Part shown: positions 12,701 through 23,663 of the stretch, in pieces
How positions within the stretch are numbered: position 1 is the first letter of the stretch
How the letters are laid out: each line of letters opens with the position of its first letter
NCBI GenBank assembly: GCA_013398055.1
Contig: VZRS01009471.1
Span: forward strand, 595,703-659,702
DNA: 64,000 nt
Source of the DNA: Ifrita kowaldi
Taxonomy: Eukaryota > Chordata > Aves > Passeriformes > Cinclosomatidae
Reading direction: 5' to 3'
Made by a program: the position numbers and the translations under genes
The notes under the pieces: generated by a model
The model's input: the letters and a program-made list of their open reading frames with translations, nothing else
Databases searched by the model: none
What the model was told of the DNA's origin: nothing

Positions 12701-15700
12701 TGACAGGAGGGCGGGGCTGAAAAACACAAGTGTAGACATGTGTCCATCACTTGGCTCTCCAGGCTCTAGAGAAAGCCTCATTTGGTGGAAATTCACCCAA
12801 ACTGGGACAAGCAAACACAGAAAAATGATGGTCTCATCCCTTCCCTTTCCGGTCTTTCACAACTCAGGCTGTCCTGGCCACATCCCATAGAGCCCCAACT
12901 TGGTCTGCCCCACACCAAGTGCAGCTGGGGTGGGAAAGAGGGCAACAACATCATTCCTTACCTGGGAACATGGTAATCGACTTCGACAGGGCACCAGCCA
13001 AAGATCTCGCAGGTCTTCACTGTGCTGTTGTAGTGTACACACTTGCCAGTCATGAGCCCTGTGGGGGAGACAGCTGCTCACACCCCTGGATCCTGTGAAA
13101 TCTCAGCCTCGTGCTGGGATGGATGGGATCTGGCTGGGGCTTCTGCTCTGCCACAGCATTCAAGGCATAAAATGCTCAAGGCTTTGGCACCTTTCTAAAA
13201 CAGGAAATTAATTGTGGCCGCTCAGGTCAGGGCAGTGGTTTCTTTTACAATGCTGTACAGGGGAGCAGCTGGGGATTTTTCGTGTTAAAACACACCTAAG
13301 AAAATGCTGAGCTGATAAGAGGACAAGAATTTGGCTTAGTCCTGATTAACCTTTTGTTGGCTGAGCTGTTTGCAGCCTCAGGTATCTTTCAAAAGAGCAG
13401 AGCTGGACCAGCCCGGGTGGAAACTTCAACCAGCATGTCAGAGGCTTTTCCTAAACCCCTGTCCAAAGCAGGTCCCCCAGCCAGCTGACACCCTAGCCAG
13501 GCAGCTTTTCCAGGTGTGTCTCACCAGAAACACCAATGCCAGTGCCCCGGGGCCGTGTGCCGTACCTTGTCCCTGACGGCTGTATTTCCCTTTGCTGCAG
13601 TCGCTGTCCCGTGTGCACAGCCCGGCATCTGGCAGCTGTTTGGAGAAAGGAGCCACCTCTTAGCATCCCACCCTGCAGCTTCAATCCCTCTGTCCCTCCT
13701 GCCTCACCAGGCAGAATGTTTCTAGAGGGATACACTGCTCAGAGCCTTGTCCATACACTGCTTCCCAACCGAGGCTGTCCAGATAAAGCAGGAAAAAAGG
13801 GGTGATTTATTCACTCCAGGCAGATGCTTTCATTTAAGCCTCAAGTCTGCTCTGCTTGATCATCTCAAAGGGAAGAAAACTTAAATGGATGCTGCCTGCT
13901 TTTCAGCAGAATAAAAGTCTTCACATAGCACACAGGAGTCAGGAACAGTAATATGGGGCCAGGCTCAGGCTTTTACTAAACCTGCCAATGTCAGGAAAGT
14001 CTTTCCCCAGTGACACCACCACAGTCCCCCTGAATTACAGAAGCTGAGCCCACTGAAGCAAGCCAGTGTGTTTACCTCTGGGCAGGTTCCTTGTTTCTGT
14101 CCAGGAGTGACAATGAAGTTGGTCATCACCACGAATGAGTTGTCCCCCTGTGGAGACACAGCCAATGAGCTCACAGCCAGCACAGGGTCTCCTCTGCGAG
14201 GAGCCTGTCCCTGGATGGGGACCTACAGTGCCACCAGCCCCAGGGACAGTGGAGGACCCCGCTCGCTGCCTGAGATGCTGCTCCGGAGGCACTGGAGGAA
14301 CCTTGATCGTTTTGGAGGCAGCCTCAAATGGGCCTCCTCAGCCATAGTGGGTCCCAAGTACCAAATGCTCCCCAGGGAGAACCTGGGCAGAGGTTTGTGA
14401 CAGGAGCAACCTCCTTTCCACCACAGGGACACCCCATCATGGTTAGCTCTGTGGAAAGCCTTGCTGAGGACCCATCTGCACCCCAGCACATGGGGAAAAG
14501 CAGCCACAGGGACAAAAGCAAATCCCTAACCCACCCACCCTGACTCCTTACCTGGGGTGGGAAAACATAGTCCACCACGTCCCAGATGTGAGGACCCAGG
14601 ACGCTCTCATTGGTCAGCGTCAGCCCTTTCAACTTCACCGAGACCGAGCTGACGATGCTGTCCTGAGACTGGTAGCCCTTCTCGTAGAGGAACACCCACC
14701 TGGACCGGGAAAGGTGGCAGGGTGAGCATGGCCACCAACACTCCTCCACTGGGCCCCAGTTCTCAGCACAGACCTGTGGACTGGGGCTTTTTCTACCAAG
14801 TCTCACCTGAGGAAGCATTTTCCAAGTTTCCTCCCGCTGGATGTGGGACATGTTGCTGAACTTTCCTACCCTTTGCCTGAGGCATGTGGTAGCTGCAGGA
14901 CGTGACTTTCATGCCAGGATGGTGTGTTTTGGGGACTGGGACACATTTTGTGGCTGAGGGTGTGTGAAGGCAGGTGGAGCATGGTAGCCATCAGTCATTT
15001 GGGGTTAAAGCCTATGGTAGGTTAGCAGCTTGCTGGTCTCGGTGACCTACCCAGACACTCCCGATCTCCTGATCCACTGCAGAGGAACTCTCCAAAAATC
15101 AATGCCTCCAAGGCCAACACAGAGCTGAGTCTGGACATGGCTCACATCCAGAGCCACTGTTCCCCATCCAGCAAAGGGAATGTGGAGCCATGGCCCTGTG
15201 TGCAAGAGGGCTGTAGGAGCAGGGTTAGGGACGCTGCTGTGGCCGGAACAGGGCTCTCTCTGCCTTTCCCAGCCCATCACACAGTCATTAGGGCAGGCTC
15301 CTGACACTATTTAACCTACAGCATAAACAAGCTGCCGCTGGATTAACTCTGACTCAGGGAGACTATAAACATGGGCGAGCAACCATTTCGGGTAGTGCTC
15401 CCGGCGGCGCGGAGCATTCTCGGCACTAAAAAAGGAGCGATCTGGATTTTGTCCCCACTGCCGCAGGCATCCGTCCCGCTGGCTGTGACAGAGGCAGCAG
15501 GCTACCCGTGGGACGGCCCATGGCACCAGCCTGGCCTGTCAACCTCGCCTCTGACACCTGGCTGATAGGCAGGGGAAAAAATGGAGAACCCCAGGTGCTG
15601 CCTGGAGGTTTTCCATTTGGTGCTGGACCTTGTGGGGACTTCTCAGGGAGGGAGCTTTTTAGCTTGCAGCCTCATCAGCATCCCAGGACTGAGGGCAAGA

Positions 15701-18162
15701 GGACCTCAGGGATGGCATCTGCTCCAGTGCCTGGGAATGGGAGCAGAAATTCAGCACTGCTGCCACCCCAGCTGGGACACCCAGCTCCAACACCCTCCAA
15801 GGCAGAAGACCATACTGGGTTACACTGGTTACATCTTCCCTGATGCCCTTGGAGCTGCAGGAGGTTGTGAGCTGGGCAGCACCAGGGGCAGAATGTTTTC
15901 CTAGATCAGCCTCCAGCACAGACTCTGCTGCTGACCTTATCCCCCTCTGGCAGAGCTGACTACGGGCACACAGGGCTGGGCAACCCCACCTCCCCTGCTG
16001 CAAAGCCAAGGTCATGACAAACAAAACACCATTTCACCATGAGGCTGTAAATGCTGCAGTGAGTCCTGACCCGGTTGTAAAAGTCCCCTGGTGTCACTCC
16101 CCAATGTGGCAGGGCCACCAAGCCCTCTTCCCTTGCCAGCCTCATCCTGTGGCTCAGCCCGCAGCTCCTTGCATGCAAGGTTTCAGGAAGCGGAACCCAG
16201 AAAGCACCCAGCATCGCCTGGCAGCAGCGATACCACCGTATCAGTTATCAGAGGAAAGAAGTACTGCCTTTCCCAGGGTTGACATGGGGTCTTGCAGGGG
16301 AGCTGGCCCCACTTGTGTGCACTGATGGCACTATCCATCTCCTTCCAGCAGAGTCATGCATTGGCACACATTTCCATGAGCATCCCATGCCTACTATGAA
16401 GGGGGGACAAAAACTGGGAGAATGGTAAATAAATACACATTTGGCTGCCAAATTGGCTTTCAAAGGACAGAAAATCTCAGGCATTGTGGCTTGGTGAGGG
16501 CAACGAGCTGGGGGCAGTGTTGTGGGAAGGGAACTGGGAGTAGTGCTGTGGGAAGGGAGCTGGGGGCAGTGCTGTCAGCAGCGAGGGGATGCCAGGGGCT
16601 GGGGGCAGCTGCAATCATAGGCAGCCACTTGCTAGAGGAGCCCGATCCAAACAAACCAGGAAAAACTTGGGAATTACAGCAGCTTCATACCAGATTCCTC
16701 CCCTCTGCCACTGTTACCCCTTGGCTGGTTCTCCTTCTGTTCCCTCCTGGTTGCCTGTCTCAGTTTAGCCAAGTTGCTTAAGCCACGTTTCCTTAGCTGC
16801 TCTGCACAACCGTCTGTGCCAGTTCCCCATTCACAGGACTGGCTGCCCCAGGCCACATTTGGGACTGGAGCCCTGGGACTTCACAGGCTCAATCCTTAGG
16901 AAAAACAAAGCTGCTCCCAGTAACACCGGTGCAAAACTTTGCAACAAAGCATCCTTGAGACCTCAGCTGCAGTTTCACATGAGGATTACCTTTGGGAGCC
17001 AAAGCGCTGATGAGCAGGGTGGGACAAACATGGGGGTCCCACACTGATCCCCTGGGCATGCTTTTACCCTTTCCAAGGAGTCTGTGCTAAAAGGAGGGAT
17101 GGGCACCTCTGCTCCCCACAGCAACTCGCTTGCACTGAGCTCTGGGAGCCACTGCCTTTCCTTTGCATGAGACACTCTGCACCCTAAAAATTCCCAGATT
17201 TCCCAGTTCATGGCTAGACACCCCCTTAACCTTCAAACCTCCTGCCCTGGGGCCCTTCCCCATGAAAGGGTGCTGGTCTTCCTTTAGGGCTGAGTCCACA
17301 GCAGCCATGGGGCCACAGCAAAAGCTTACCAATCATCACATCACACAGCATCATCCCACACTGAGGGGACAGGGACCAAGTCACTGTGGCAGGAGCAGCA
17401 GCCCCGGAGCACCTGAGGACACACATCCTCACCGGGTTCTGATCCTGCCTGCTCCACTTGCTGCCATTTTTAAGCAGTTGCCCTTGCACCACGTTGGCTT
17501 TTGGAGCTGCCTCCCAGAAGCAAAGCAGACCAGGAATTTTGGAGCCAAGCTGCGTCTCGGCCGCAGCATCAGAGCGGTGAACAGGGAGATTTATGACCCT
17601 GTCTTGAGCCGCTTGGGTCTCACAAATCACTGCACTGGCCCCAGATGCCTCTTATTTAATATAAATGAAAATAAAAATAACAACAGATTCTCAGGCCACC
17701 ATCCAGCAGCTGGAGCAGGCTTTGGATTCCCTTCAGTGAGAAGACGGGGCCCCGGTGTGCGGAGCAGGGCTGGGCAGGGATGAGCCTCCAGCCCGCACAT
17801 ACAGTAGCTTCTGGGGAGGATATGGGGACTGAGAAGACATCTAAAAGAGCCGTGGTGGGACACTGGGCTGCATGGGGGCAGCCACAACCAGAGGGATGTG
17901 AAGCCATCAGCAATAGCCCCCCTGCCCTGGGATATAGGGGTTACAGAAGCCCCTCTCTCTCCATTGCTTTTTAACCCAGTGGCAAAGCATTAATTTTAGG
18001 GAAGGCAGGTGCTGGGGAGCCTTACCCGATGATGTACGCCAGGACGATGAGCTGGATCAGCCGGAAGGTCAGTCCCACCTTCTTGTTCCTCACCAGCACC
18101 ATCCGAGGGGTGTCATACTCGAAGAGGAAGGAGGACACCTTGTCCATGCACTTCTGCCCCAT
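6536..18162 (-). CDS. P2RX1: P2X purinoceptor 1 (ATP-gated cation channel), whole coding span
   Basis: Trimeric plasma-membrane channel opened by extracellular ATP, passing Na+, K+ and Ca2+. Eleven exons join in frame to give 376 residues. The N-terminus carries the YDTPR protein kinase C-type motif. TM1 is about residues 31-50, followed by a large ectodomain and TM2 at about 331-358 with a GSGIGIFG motif. The cytosolic YYKQK contains the YxxxK surface-stability motif. ATP-contact residues K68, K70, F185, T186, N291-F292-R293 and K310 are present. The ten ectodomain cysteines fall at 117, 126, 132, 149, 159, 165, 217, 227, 261 and 270, matching the family's five disulfides. The sequence is closest to P2X1 among paralogues, and adjacency to ATP2A3 agrees. 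All introns are GT-AG. The C-terminal exon is provisional. A stop at 6536 would give 430 residues, against about 399 in human. Confidence 0.96.
6701..7909 (-). other. P2RX1 intron 11 (provisional)
   Basis: No second exon-like block or recognisable repeat was seen. Its low-coordinate limit depends on the provisional exon 12. Confidence 0.5.
7910..8002 (-). CDS. P2RX1: P2RX1 exon 11 (end of TM2 and proximal C-tail)
   Basis: Encodes residues 346-376, starting ASVLCDLLLLHFLH and ending KYAEQEP. It completes TM2 and carries the YxxxK motif (YYKQK) needed for stable surface expression in the P2X family. The acceptor TTTAAG is pyrimidine-poor but follows a good CCTAAC branch-point-like sequence. 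The donor is GTAAGT. Length is 93 nt, phase 0 at both ends. Confidence 0.95.
8630..8695 (-). CDS. P2RX1: P2RX1 exon 10 (start of TM2)
   Basis: Encodes residues 324-345, AGKFDIIPTMTT then IGSGIGIFGV. This is the near-invariant P2X pre-TM2 and pore-gate region. Length is 66 nt, phase 0 at both ends, acceptor ATCCAG, donor GTAAGT. Confidence 0.97.
9364..9454 (-). CDS. P2RX1: P2RX1 exon 9 (lower body of ectodomain)
   Basis: Completes R293 and encodes residues 294-323, including the conserved YKVFGIR, where K310 corresponds to ATP-contact K309 of human P2X1. The human NGT sequon at this level reads DGT here. Length is 91 nt with GT-AG borders. Confidence 0.97.
10058..10188 (-). CDS. P2RX1: P2RX1 exon 8 (ectodomain with NFR motif)
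   Basis: Encodes residues 250-292 plus two bases of R293. It starts GGVVGITIDWNCDLDW and ends GFNF(R), the ATP-contact NFR motif. C261 and C270 form a conserved disulfide. A one-residue insertion relative to human (NDDSNVS) creates a sequon at N285 and shifts numbering by +1 afterwards. Length is 131 nt. Confidence 0.97.
10621..10770 (-). mobile_element. CR1 LINE 3' end fragment in P2RX1 intron 7
   Basis: Antisense to the + strand. It starts at the CR1 3' end (AGAATCTTAGAATGG) and continues GGTTGGAAGGGACC and GGCAGGGACACCTTCCACTAG. It is 5' truncated and lies in the same transcriptional sense as P2RX1. Confidence 0.9.
10771..11281 (-). other. P2RX1 intron 7, remaining part
   Basis: Non-coding; no repeat or exon recognised. 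The intron as a whole is 10189-11281. Confidence 0.8.
11282..11423 (-). CDS. P2RX1: P2RX1 exon 7 (ectodomain)
   Basis: Completes R202 and encodes residues 203-249, with C217 and C227 (a conserved disulfide), the LCPVFELGYIVKESGQNF block and a sequon at N242. Length is 142 nt, acceptor TTCACAG, donor GTACTT. Its base composition is more AT-rich than that of the other exons. Confidence 0.97.
11424..12635 (-). other. P2RX1 intron 6
   Basis: About 1.2 kb. Part of 11465-11620 has a faint CR1-like word order, too diverged to call. Nothing else was recognised. Confidence 0.7.
12636..12716 (-). CDS. P2RX1: P2RX1 exon 6 (ATP-contact F185/T186)
   Basis: Encodes S175 (split) to residue 201 plus two bases of R202: PALLSEAEKFTLFIKNSITF then PKFKVS. 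F185 and T186 are the base- and ribose-proximal ATP contacts. The human ENFT sequon reads EKFT here, so that glycosylation site is absent. Length is 81 nt. Confidence 0.97.
12962..13058 (-). CDS. P2RX1: P2RX1 exon 5 (ectodomain head)
   Basis: Encodes residues 143-174, including GKCVHYNST (sequon N153, conserved with human), KTCEIFGWCPVEVDY and cysteines 149, 159 and 165. Length is 97 nt. The reading phase fits both neighbouring exons. Confidence 0.97.
13566..13635 (-). CDS. P2RX1: P2RX1 exon 4 (cysteine-rich head)
   Basis: Encodes residues 120-142, LPDAGLCTRDSDCSKGKYSR then QGQ, plus the first base of G143. C126 and C132 are head-domain disulfide cysteines. This is the most variable part of P2X ectodomains, and identity to human is low outside the cysteines. 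Length is 70 nt. Confidence 0.93.
14076..14147 (-). CDS. P2RX1: P2RX1 exon 3 (ectodomain)
   Basis: Encodes residues 96-119, GDNSFVVMTNFIVTPGQKQG then TCPE, with C117. The GDNSFFV/VMTNFI block is a P2X hallmark. Length is 72 nt, phase 0, with GT-AG borders. Confidence 0.97.
14552..14699 (-). CDS. P2RX1: P2RX1 exon 2 (end of TM1, upper body)
   Basis: Encodes G46 (completed) to Q95, starting WVFLYEKGYQSQD. It includes SVSVKLKGL with ATP-triphosphate contacts K68 and K70, and ends DVVDYVFPPQ. There is a sequon at N76 (NES) where human has no sequon. Length is 148 nt. Confidence 0.97.
14700..18025 (-). other. P2RX1 intron 1 (3.3 kb)
   Basis: The largest intron of the gene. It contains a small 26 bp minisatellite (16505-16578) and an AT-rich patch near 17655-17695. 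No exon or transposon was recognised. Confidence 0.8.
16505..16578 (+). repeat. Minisatellite, 26 bp unit, about 2.8 copies
   Basis: The unit GAGCTGGGGGCAGTGYTGTG plus GGAAGG repeats at 16505, 16531 and 16557 with a few substitutions. It is G-rich on the + strand. Confidence 0.9.
18026..18162 (-). CDS. P2RX1: P2RX1 exon 1 (N-terminus and TM1)
   Basis: Starts at ATG 18162 with MGQKCMDKVSSFLFEYDTPR, followed by MVLVRNKKVG and the TM1 segment LTFRLIQLIVLAYII, plus two bases of G46. The FLFEYDTPRMVLVRNKKVG block is essentially identical to mammalian P2X1, and residue numbering agrees with human from here to the NFR motif, supporting the start. Donor is GTAAGG. Length is 137 coding nt. Confidence 0.97.
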
Positions 18163-18420
18163 GGCTGCGCCAGGGCTGTGCCGCAGCCTCCCGGCTCTTC
18201 ACCGCGCCGTGGGCTGGGCCGTGCCCGCCGCCGCTCCGGCAGCTCCTCTGTTTGCAGAGGAAAAAAAAAGAAAATAAGAGTGCTATCAGCGTGGCTCTGT
18301 GCACATTTGGGCTGTCGGGTTTCCTCCTCTGCGCAGGATGAGGCTTCCTCTTCCTATAAGCTCTGGGCTGGGAACAGCGGGTGCCCTACATGGTCTGGGG
18401 GTGGGACAGGGTGTGGGAGG
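18163..18420 (-). promoter_or_regulatory. Probable P2RX1 5' UTR and proximal promoter
   Basis: Upstream of the start codon on the minus strand there is a TTATAG TATA-like hexamer at 18354-18359 overlapping two GGAA (ETS/PU.1-type) cores at 18343-18353. The 100 bases next to the ATG are GC- and CpG-rich. If the hexamer is used, transcription would begin near 18325, giving a UTR of about 165 nt. This is inference from position and motifs only. Confidence 0.35.
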
Positions 18421-21400
18421 GTGCAGGGCCACCCCGCTGCCAAGCCCACATGCCCCAGGACGAAGCCATCTGCCCGTGAGGGATGCTCCCTCGCCGGCAG
18501 GGGCCTTCCCTGGGGCAGAGAGGCTGCAGGCAGGGCTCGGGATGAGCAGGGACCACGAGGCATCCCTGGGGGCAGCAGTGGGATGGAAGAGATGGTGGGG
18601 ATCCGAGGGGAGATTTTAGGAATCGGGATTGGGGTATCATCTTTCCTGCCACAGCAGCTACCTCAGGCTGTGTGTCCCGAGCCCATGTCCTGCTCTGTCT
18701 CCCAAAAGCTGCCCCAGAAAAAGGGTCGGGAAAGAGAAGGGGGGTGCACAGAAAGCCCAGCTCAGAAATTCGGAGCTGACCCACGGAGCAGAAAGGCGCC
18801 CAGCTTGGCCCCCTCCCGTGCTGAAGCCAGACAGCTGGGGCTTGGCTCGTTCCCAGCACTTGCAGTGGGCTGGGCTGGGCGCATTTCGAAGCATTTCCAG
18901 CATTTCCTGAAAGGCCCGGCCGTCAGCGGGGCCGGGCGAGCCGGGGTCACGGCGAGGGATGCTCAGCAGGGTGGTGCCGGCACCACTTCAAACAAATATG
19001 ACTGAGAAAGGGACTGGATTTGAAAGCGCCAGACTGAAATCTGGGAGCAACAGCCGCAATGGGAGCTTTGCAGGGGGTTGGCTCATTGCTGGGGAAAGGA
19101 CAGAGGCTGTGGATGGGGGACCCTGTGCCCTCACTGCTTCCCACCAGGCAGCTCCAGGGCACAGCCCCTCAGGGGTGAGCTCCGTGCTGGGGAGCACTGG
19201 GGCTGAGGAGGGGGCACTGGGGCTGTGTTTCTGGGGGAAGGAGAGGATGCTTTTCCCGGAAATCCCAGCGCCCAGCTGCTTCAGCACTCCAGGCAGGGAC
19301 AGGCTCCATGAGCCCTACTTCATCTGCTGCCGCCCTTGGCCTCAAAGGAGACGCTGGCTCTCTGCAGCCACCGAACCTGGCATAAAGGCCCTCTCTGCAG
19401 GAGGAAACATGGAAAAAGCTTAACCTACTGGGATAAATCTTTCCTTTTAGCATCACCACCTCTCAAGTTCACTTGCTGATTGCTTACTGTCACATTAACC
19501 TTTCGACTCAATATATTACAGACATGACAACTGTGAAATAAGTGGAACAAATCAATTATCTTTGCTGGGCAATAGGAAAAACTGGGGAAAAAAGCAACTT
19601 AACCATTTATCCAAATCTTTTGGGTGTACCATGAAGTCTGGGAATCAAAATCAGATGATCCCAGGTTGCAAGTGACGTGATGCGATCCCAATGCCCCAGT
19701 CCTCAGCAACATGGAAAGCTGTCAGACAGGGAGCCAAAAGCAAATACAAAATGCTGATGTTAATCATACAGATTGAAGGCTGATACTGCTATTGAGTGGA
19801 GCAGACAAACCTTATAAGCTTAGATATCTGTCAGGAGAGAAGCAAATAACTTACTGTATGAAACGAGGCCTTTTAGGGAAGGCTGCTCACCCTTGCCAAG
19901 GCCATGGGGATAATGAAAATAGGACAGCTAAATTTAACAGCAAAATGACTTGTAAAAGAGTCACTTCTAACCTCCTCTCTGGTATTTGGAGTCAATAAAA
20001 TGGTTATAGCATGGATTTAGCTAAAATACTTTCCATTGGGGGATAATATGCATCTGCCATTTTATAATCTCTTGGAGCCATGTTGCAGCTGGTGAGTGGG
20101 GCTGGACCCTGTCTGGAGTGATGTGGAGAGCAGAAGACCCCAGCCTGGAGCACCAACAGAACCTGAGTCTTCTCCTGGGCAGCACCCAGCATGGGCACCC
20201 ACTTGGCCACAGCATCCAAATGTTTGAAAAAACCACAGCCTAAACACTTGTGGGCTCACACCTCTCCCACACCCACGCCGTCCCTGGGATTGCCACTCTT
20301 TACATTACTTTATCACAAGGAATTTAGTAGGTTTGCCAGGCATTGCTCACCTATGTGGCCCTGCAGTGGTGCCATGGTGGTGCCAGGTGGCTGCCAACAC
20401 ACCTCCCTGCCTCTGCCAGGTGGTTATCGAGGGACAGTGCCCTGCTCGGGTTGTTCAGTTGTTAATTGACCTGCCCAGACAGGGCGGTCATTGGCCAGAG
20501 ATGCTGAGATCATGGGGCTGTGATGCTTCCAGCTGTGGTGCAGGCACTGGGCTGTCCTGAGGCCAGGCTGGGACGTCTGTTTGCTGTGATAATAAATGCA
20601 TTGCTGTAACACCCAAATGAAAAATAAAAATACAATTAAGAGAAAGAGGTTTTTATCAGCCTACTGTGTAGGGTGCAGCCTGGGCGTGTCACATGACCCT
20701 CTGCACCAATACCCACACGTAGCTGGGACCTTGGGGATGGTTTCATCTTGGCTTCCCACAGACAGCAACTGGAATGGTGCTGTCAATGTACTCACAGTCA
20801 CCTCCTCTGAATAACTTTTGTATCTCTCAGCCACTTCCAAGCAGAGCAAGCGGGAGGCACTGGGGGTGCTCTGCCTGGACTGACGAGGTGTGGATGCTGC
20901 TGGAGGAGCAGTGGCAGCTTGAGTTCATCTGCAGCAGGTCCTGGGCACTGAGGATGGGTTTGCCCAGGGCACAGAAAGCGCTGAACTATGCTTGACCTGA
21001 GCAGCATGAAAACAAAGGACCAAGTGGGACAACACAGGGACACAGAGAGTAGAACTGGAAGTGTTTAAGGCCAGGTTGGATGAGACCTTGAGCAATCTGG
21101 TCTAGTGGAAGTTGTCCCTGACTGTGGGAGGGGGTCTGAACGAGATGATCTTTAAGGCCCCTTCCAACCCAAACCGTTCTGTGGTTCTGTGACTCTAAAA
21201 CCAGGTAGAGATAAGGAAGATGAGCCCATCTAGCTCCACTGCCCATGGGAGGGGAAACTGGAAGCAGAAACAGCAAATGAGGCCCTAAAGCCCCTGTGTT
21301 TGTGTCTGAGATTGCAAAAACCTAGGGCCAGATTTCCCAAACACTCTCCTGGGTCAGCTGGCATTGACTGGTCCCCAGTGCCAGGCTTGGCCTCATCCAG

Positions 21401-23520
21401 CATCTCCAGCTCCAGCTGGGCCAGACGCCAAGGGCATTGAGGGCTGGTGACCCTCCAGGGGTATCCCTGGCAGTGCTGTGCAGTGTTAGCACAGGAGTCC
21501 ATCCATGGCTGCAAAAGGAACTGCTTCCCCCTGCCCGTTAAACGTACTCAGCCTGTGCTTGGGGCTGAGAGAAAAATGCAAAATCTGGTATTTTTAAGGG
21601 AGACATTTGGAAATGCAAGTACATCCTTGCTTTGAGTTGGGACAGGAACTGCTGGAGCACAAAGAGGGTTCTGAAAACCTCTGCATGGGGTTCAAGCCCA
21701 CCCACACCCAGGGAAGCACAGCTGTGGAGGGCATAAAAGCTACCAGGTATTTCCAGGCTCTCAGACATTGATGGGGGGAAAGAAAATATAAAAATAATAG
21801 ATGAAGCTCATTACGCAACCCAGACTCATGCTTGGCAGCGTCCAGCACAGAGCTCTGAATTTCAGCACAGAAATGTGCGGCACGCTGCAGATCCGTGGAC
21901 GGGGAGGAGTAACACGGAGGCAAGATTTAAAATATGATGGTGGGTGCAGAGGGGACCTGCTGTGGTCAAGGTTGCCAAGAAGAGCCCCTGAGAGCTGGTG
22001 GCTTTTCCCAGTAATTTTGGCTGCCACAGCCCCCTTGTCCTCACCAGTTGCAGGAGGTGCTTACACTGCACCACGGGCAATGGGAAGGGGAGGGTGGAAA
22101 AAATTGGCAGATGAGAGCAAGCAAGGTCCTACAAAACAGCATGTTCAGTTTTCTTTCCAATTTTAACTTGTCCTTGACCTCTCTTCGATCCTTCCCAGCA
22201 GGGCTGGCTCGGCTCTGTACTTGTCCCGTGCTGCAACGCCCTGGCACAAGATGTTTTTGGTGATACTCACCCCTCAGAAGTGGCATTTCCATCCCCAGTT
22301 GCTGTGACAACACATCTCTCTGGAAATACTTCAGCAATAGTTTAGCTGATGCCAAAGCAAACATGAACCCGAGGTGCTGGGGGTGCCAAAAGGTGAAGGT
22401 GGCCTGGTGGCCATTGTGGCCTCCAAAAACATGGATGTACATCCAACGTGAGGGCTGGACCAGTGCCATGGACCAGCCAATCACAGGGACCAACGGGATT
22501 TTTTTGGTAGCGTAACACCTATGCTCTGAATCATGCCTTCAAAAGACAAGCATAGCCCCAGGTGATGGTCCCCAGGGGTCCAGGGACTGACACAACATCA
22601 GGTGGGGAATTTGGGGTGTTTTTGCCTTCACTGCTGTGTCCTGAGACAGCATTTCTGGTATGGGGGACTGGCTTGAGGGTCACCTCCAGCCATGGCAGAG
22701 GTGCTCCTCTTGCTCTGCCATTTGTCTGCTCCTGCAAAGAGAAGGCCAAGCAATGGCCCTTTCCCAAAACCAGCATTTGCCAGGGTATCCCATGTCCCTC
22801 TTTGTAACCCCCTGTGGGTTACAAAGCTTTAGGCTTACCTTGTGCACCACCTTTGTCCTGCTCGCAGCATTGGGAAGGAACATATGGGGCCATGTCCCAG
22901 CAAAAAAACACCAAGGGTAGATGTTGCCATGAACACAGATTTTCTCTAAAACACAGCCTGCAGCTGGATCAGGATTTTCTGCTCCAAACATCACTATGGG
23001 CAGAGCTCTGGGTGATGCAGAGATGGAAACACATGGCCCCAAGCACTATGCCATCCCCCCAGAGGAGGCCAAGTTATTTAATTATTATTTATTTCACAAT
23101 TATTCTTGTGGAGGTTATTGCAGGGCTTATTTAAACCTCCCCTCCCAGCTGGGGGAGATAAGGTGATGACTATTCTGGATACAGACAAAATTAGCACTGT
23201 TATTTGTATTCTTGTGCCCCAAGAGTGAATTAAAACATTCCCAATAGTCACATCATGCCACTCCGCTCATTTTGCCTTTGTCATCCCATCCCATGCCAGG
23301 CACAAGCTCAGCTCCATTTCTAGTTTGGCTCCTCTGAAAACCCACAAGAAATCCTGATCTGGTGAGCACAACTCCTTTTACGGCTGAAGAATGCCCTCAG
23401 GCACTCCCGTATGGCTCCATGGGCTCCCAAATGTCCCCCAAATCAATCAGCCATAAATGGGACAAAAAAAGAAAAAAAAAAAAAGGTAAAACAACAACAA
23501 AATAGACAAAAAAACCCCAG
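18421..23520. other. Intergenic region between P2RX1 and ATP2A3
   Basis: About 5.1 kb. GC-rich near P2RX1 (to about 19400), then AT-richer. One CR1 fragment is present at 21056-21193. Long open frames here (for example 18178-19005, plus) are GC-driven and have no recognisable domain. Confidence 0.75.
21056..21193 (+). mobile_element. CR1 LINE 3' end fragment
   Basis: Sense-orientation CR1 3' end: AGGCCAGGTTGGATGAGACC, TGAACGAGATGATCTTTAAG, then CCCCTTCCAACCCAAACC and a terminal TTCTGTGGTTCTGTGA. It is 5' truncated. Confidence 0.93.
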
Positions 23521-23540
23521 AGTCATCCAGTAAAATTGCT

Positions 23541-23546
23541 TTTATT
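23541..23546 (-). terminator. Candidate distal ATP2A3 poly(A) signal AATAAA
   Basis: AATAAA in the context ACAGAAATAAAAGC on the minus strand. A T/GT-rich downstream stretch follows at 23461-23515, as expected for a cleavage site near 23520. Confidence 0.6.
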
Positions 23547-23655
23547 TCTGTAATTTTCTAAGTATAAAACAAATCAGCCCAATATTGTGTGAACAGAGTG
23601 GATTGTATGGATGTGACCACAAGGAGCCTTCCCACGTCTTCCCGGCACACCTGGC

Positions 23656-23663
23656 TATTTACA
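23656..23663 (-). promoter_or_regulatory. Pumilio response element TGTAAATA (3' UTR)
   Basis: Minus-strand TGTAAATA matches the UGUANAUA consensus of PUM1/2, about 110 nt upstream of the distal poly(A) signal. In transcripts such sites usually reduce mRNA stability or translation. Confidence 0.5.

Noticed and set aside
17163..17783. 206-codon plus-strand frame in P2RX1 intron 1
   Set aside because: No recognisable domain, no conserved motif and no splice context.
18178..19005. 275-codon plus-strand frame divergent from P2RX1
   Set aside because: GC-rich low-complexity composition without domains. Such frames are common in GC-rich promoter flanks.
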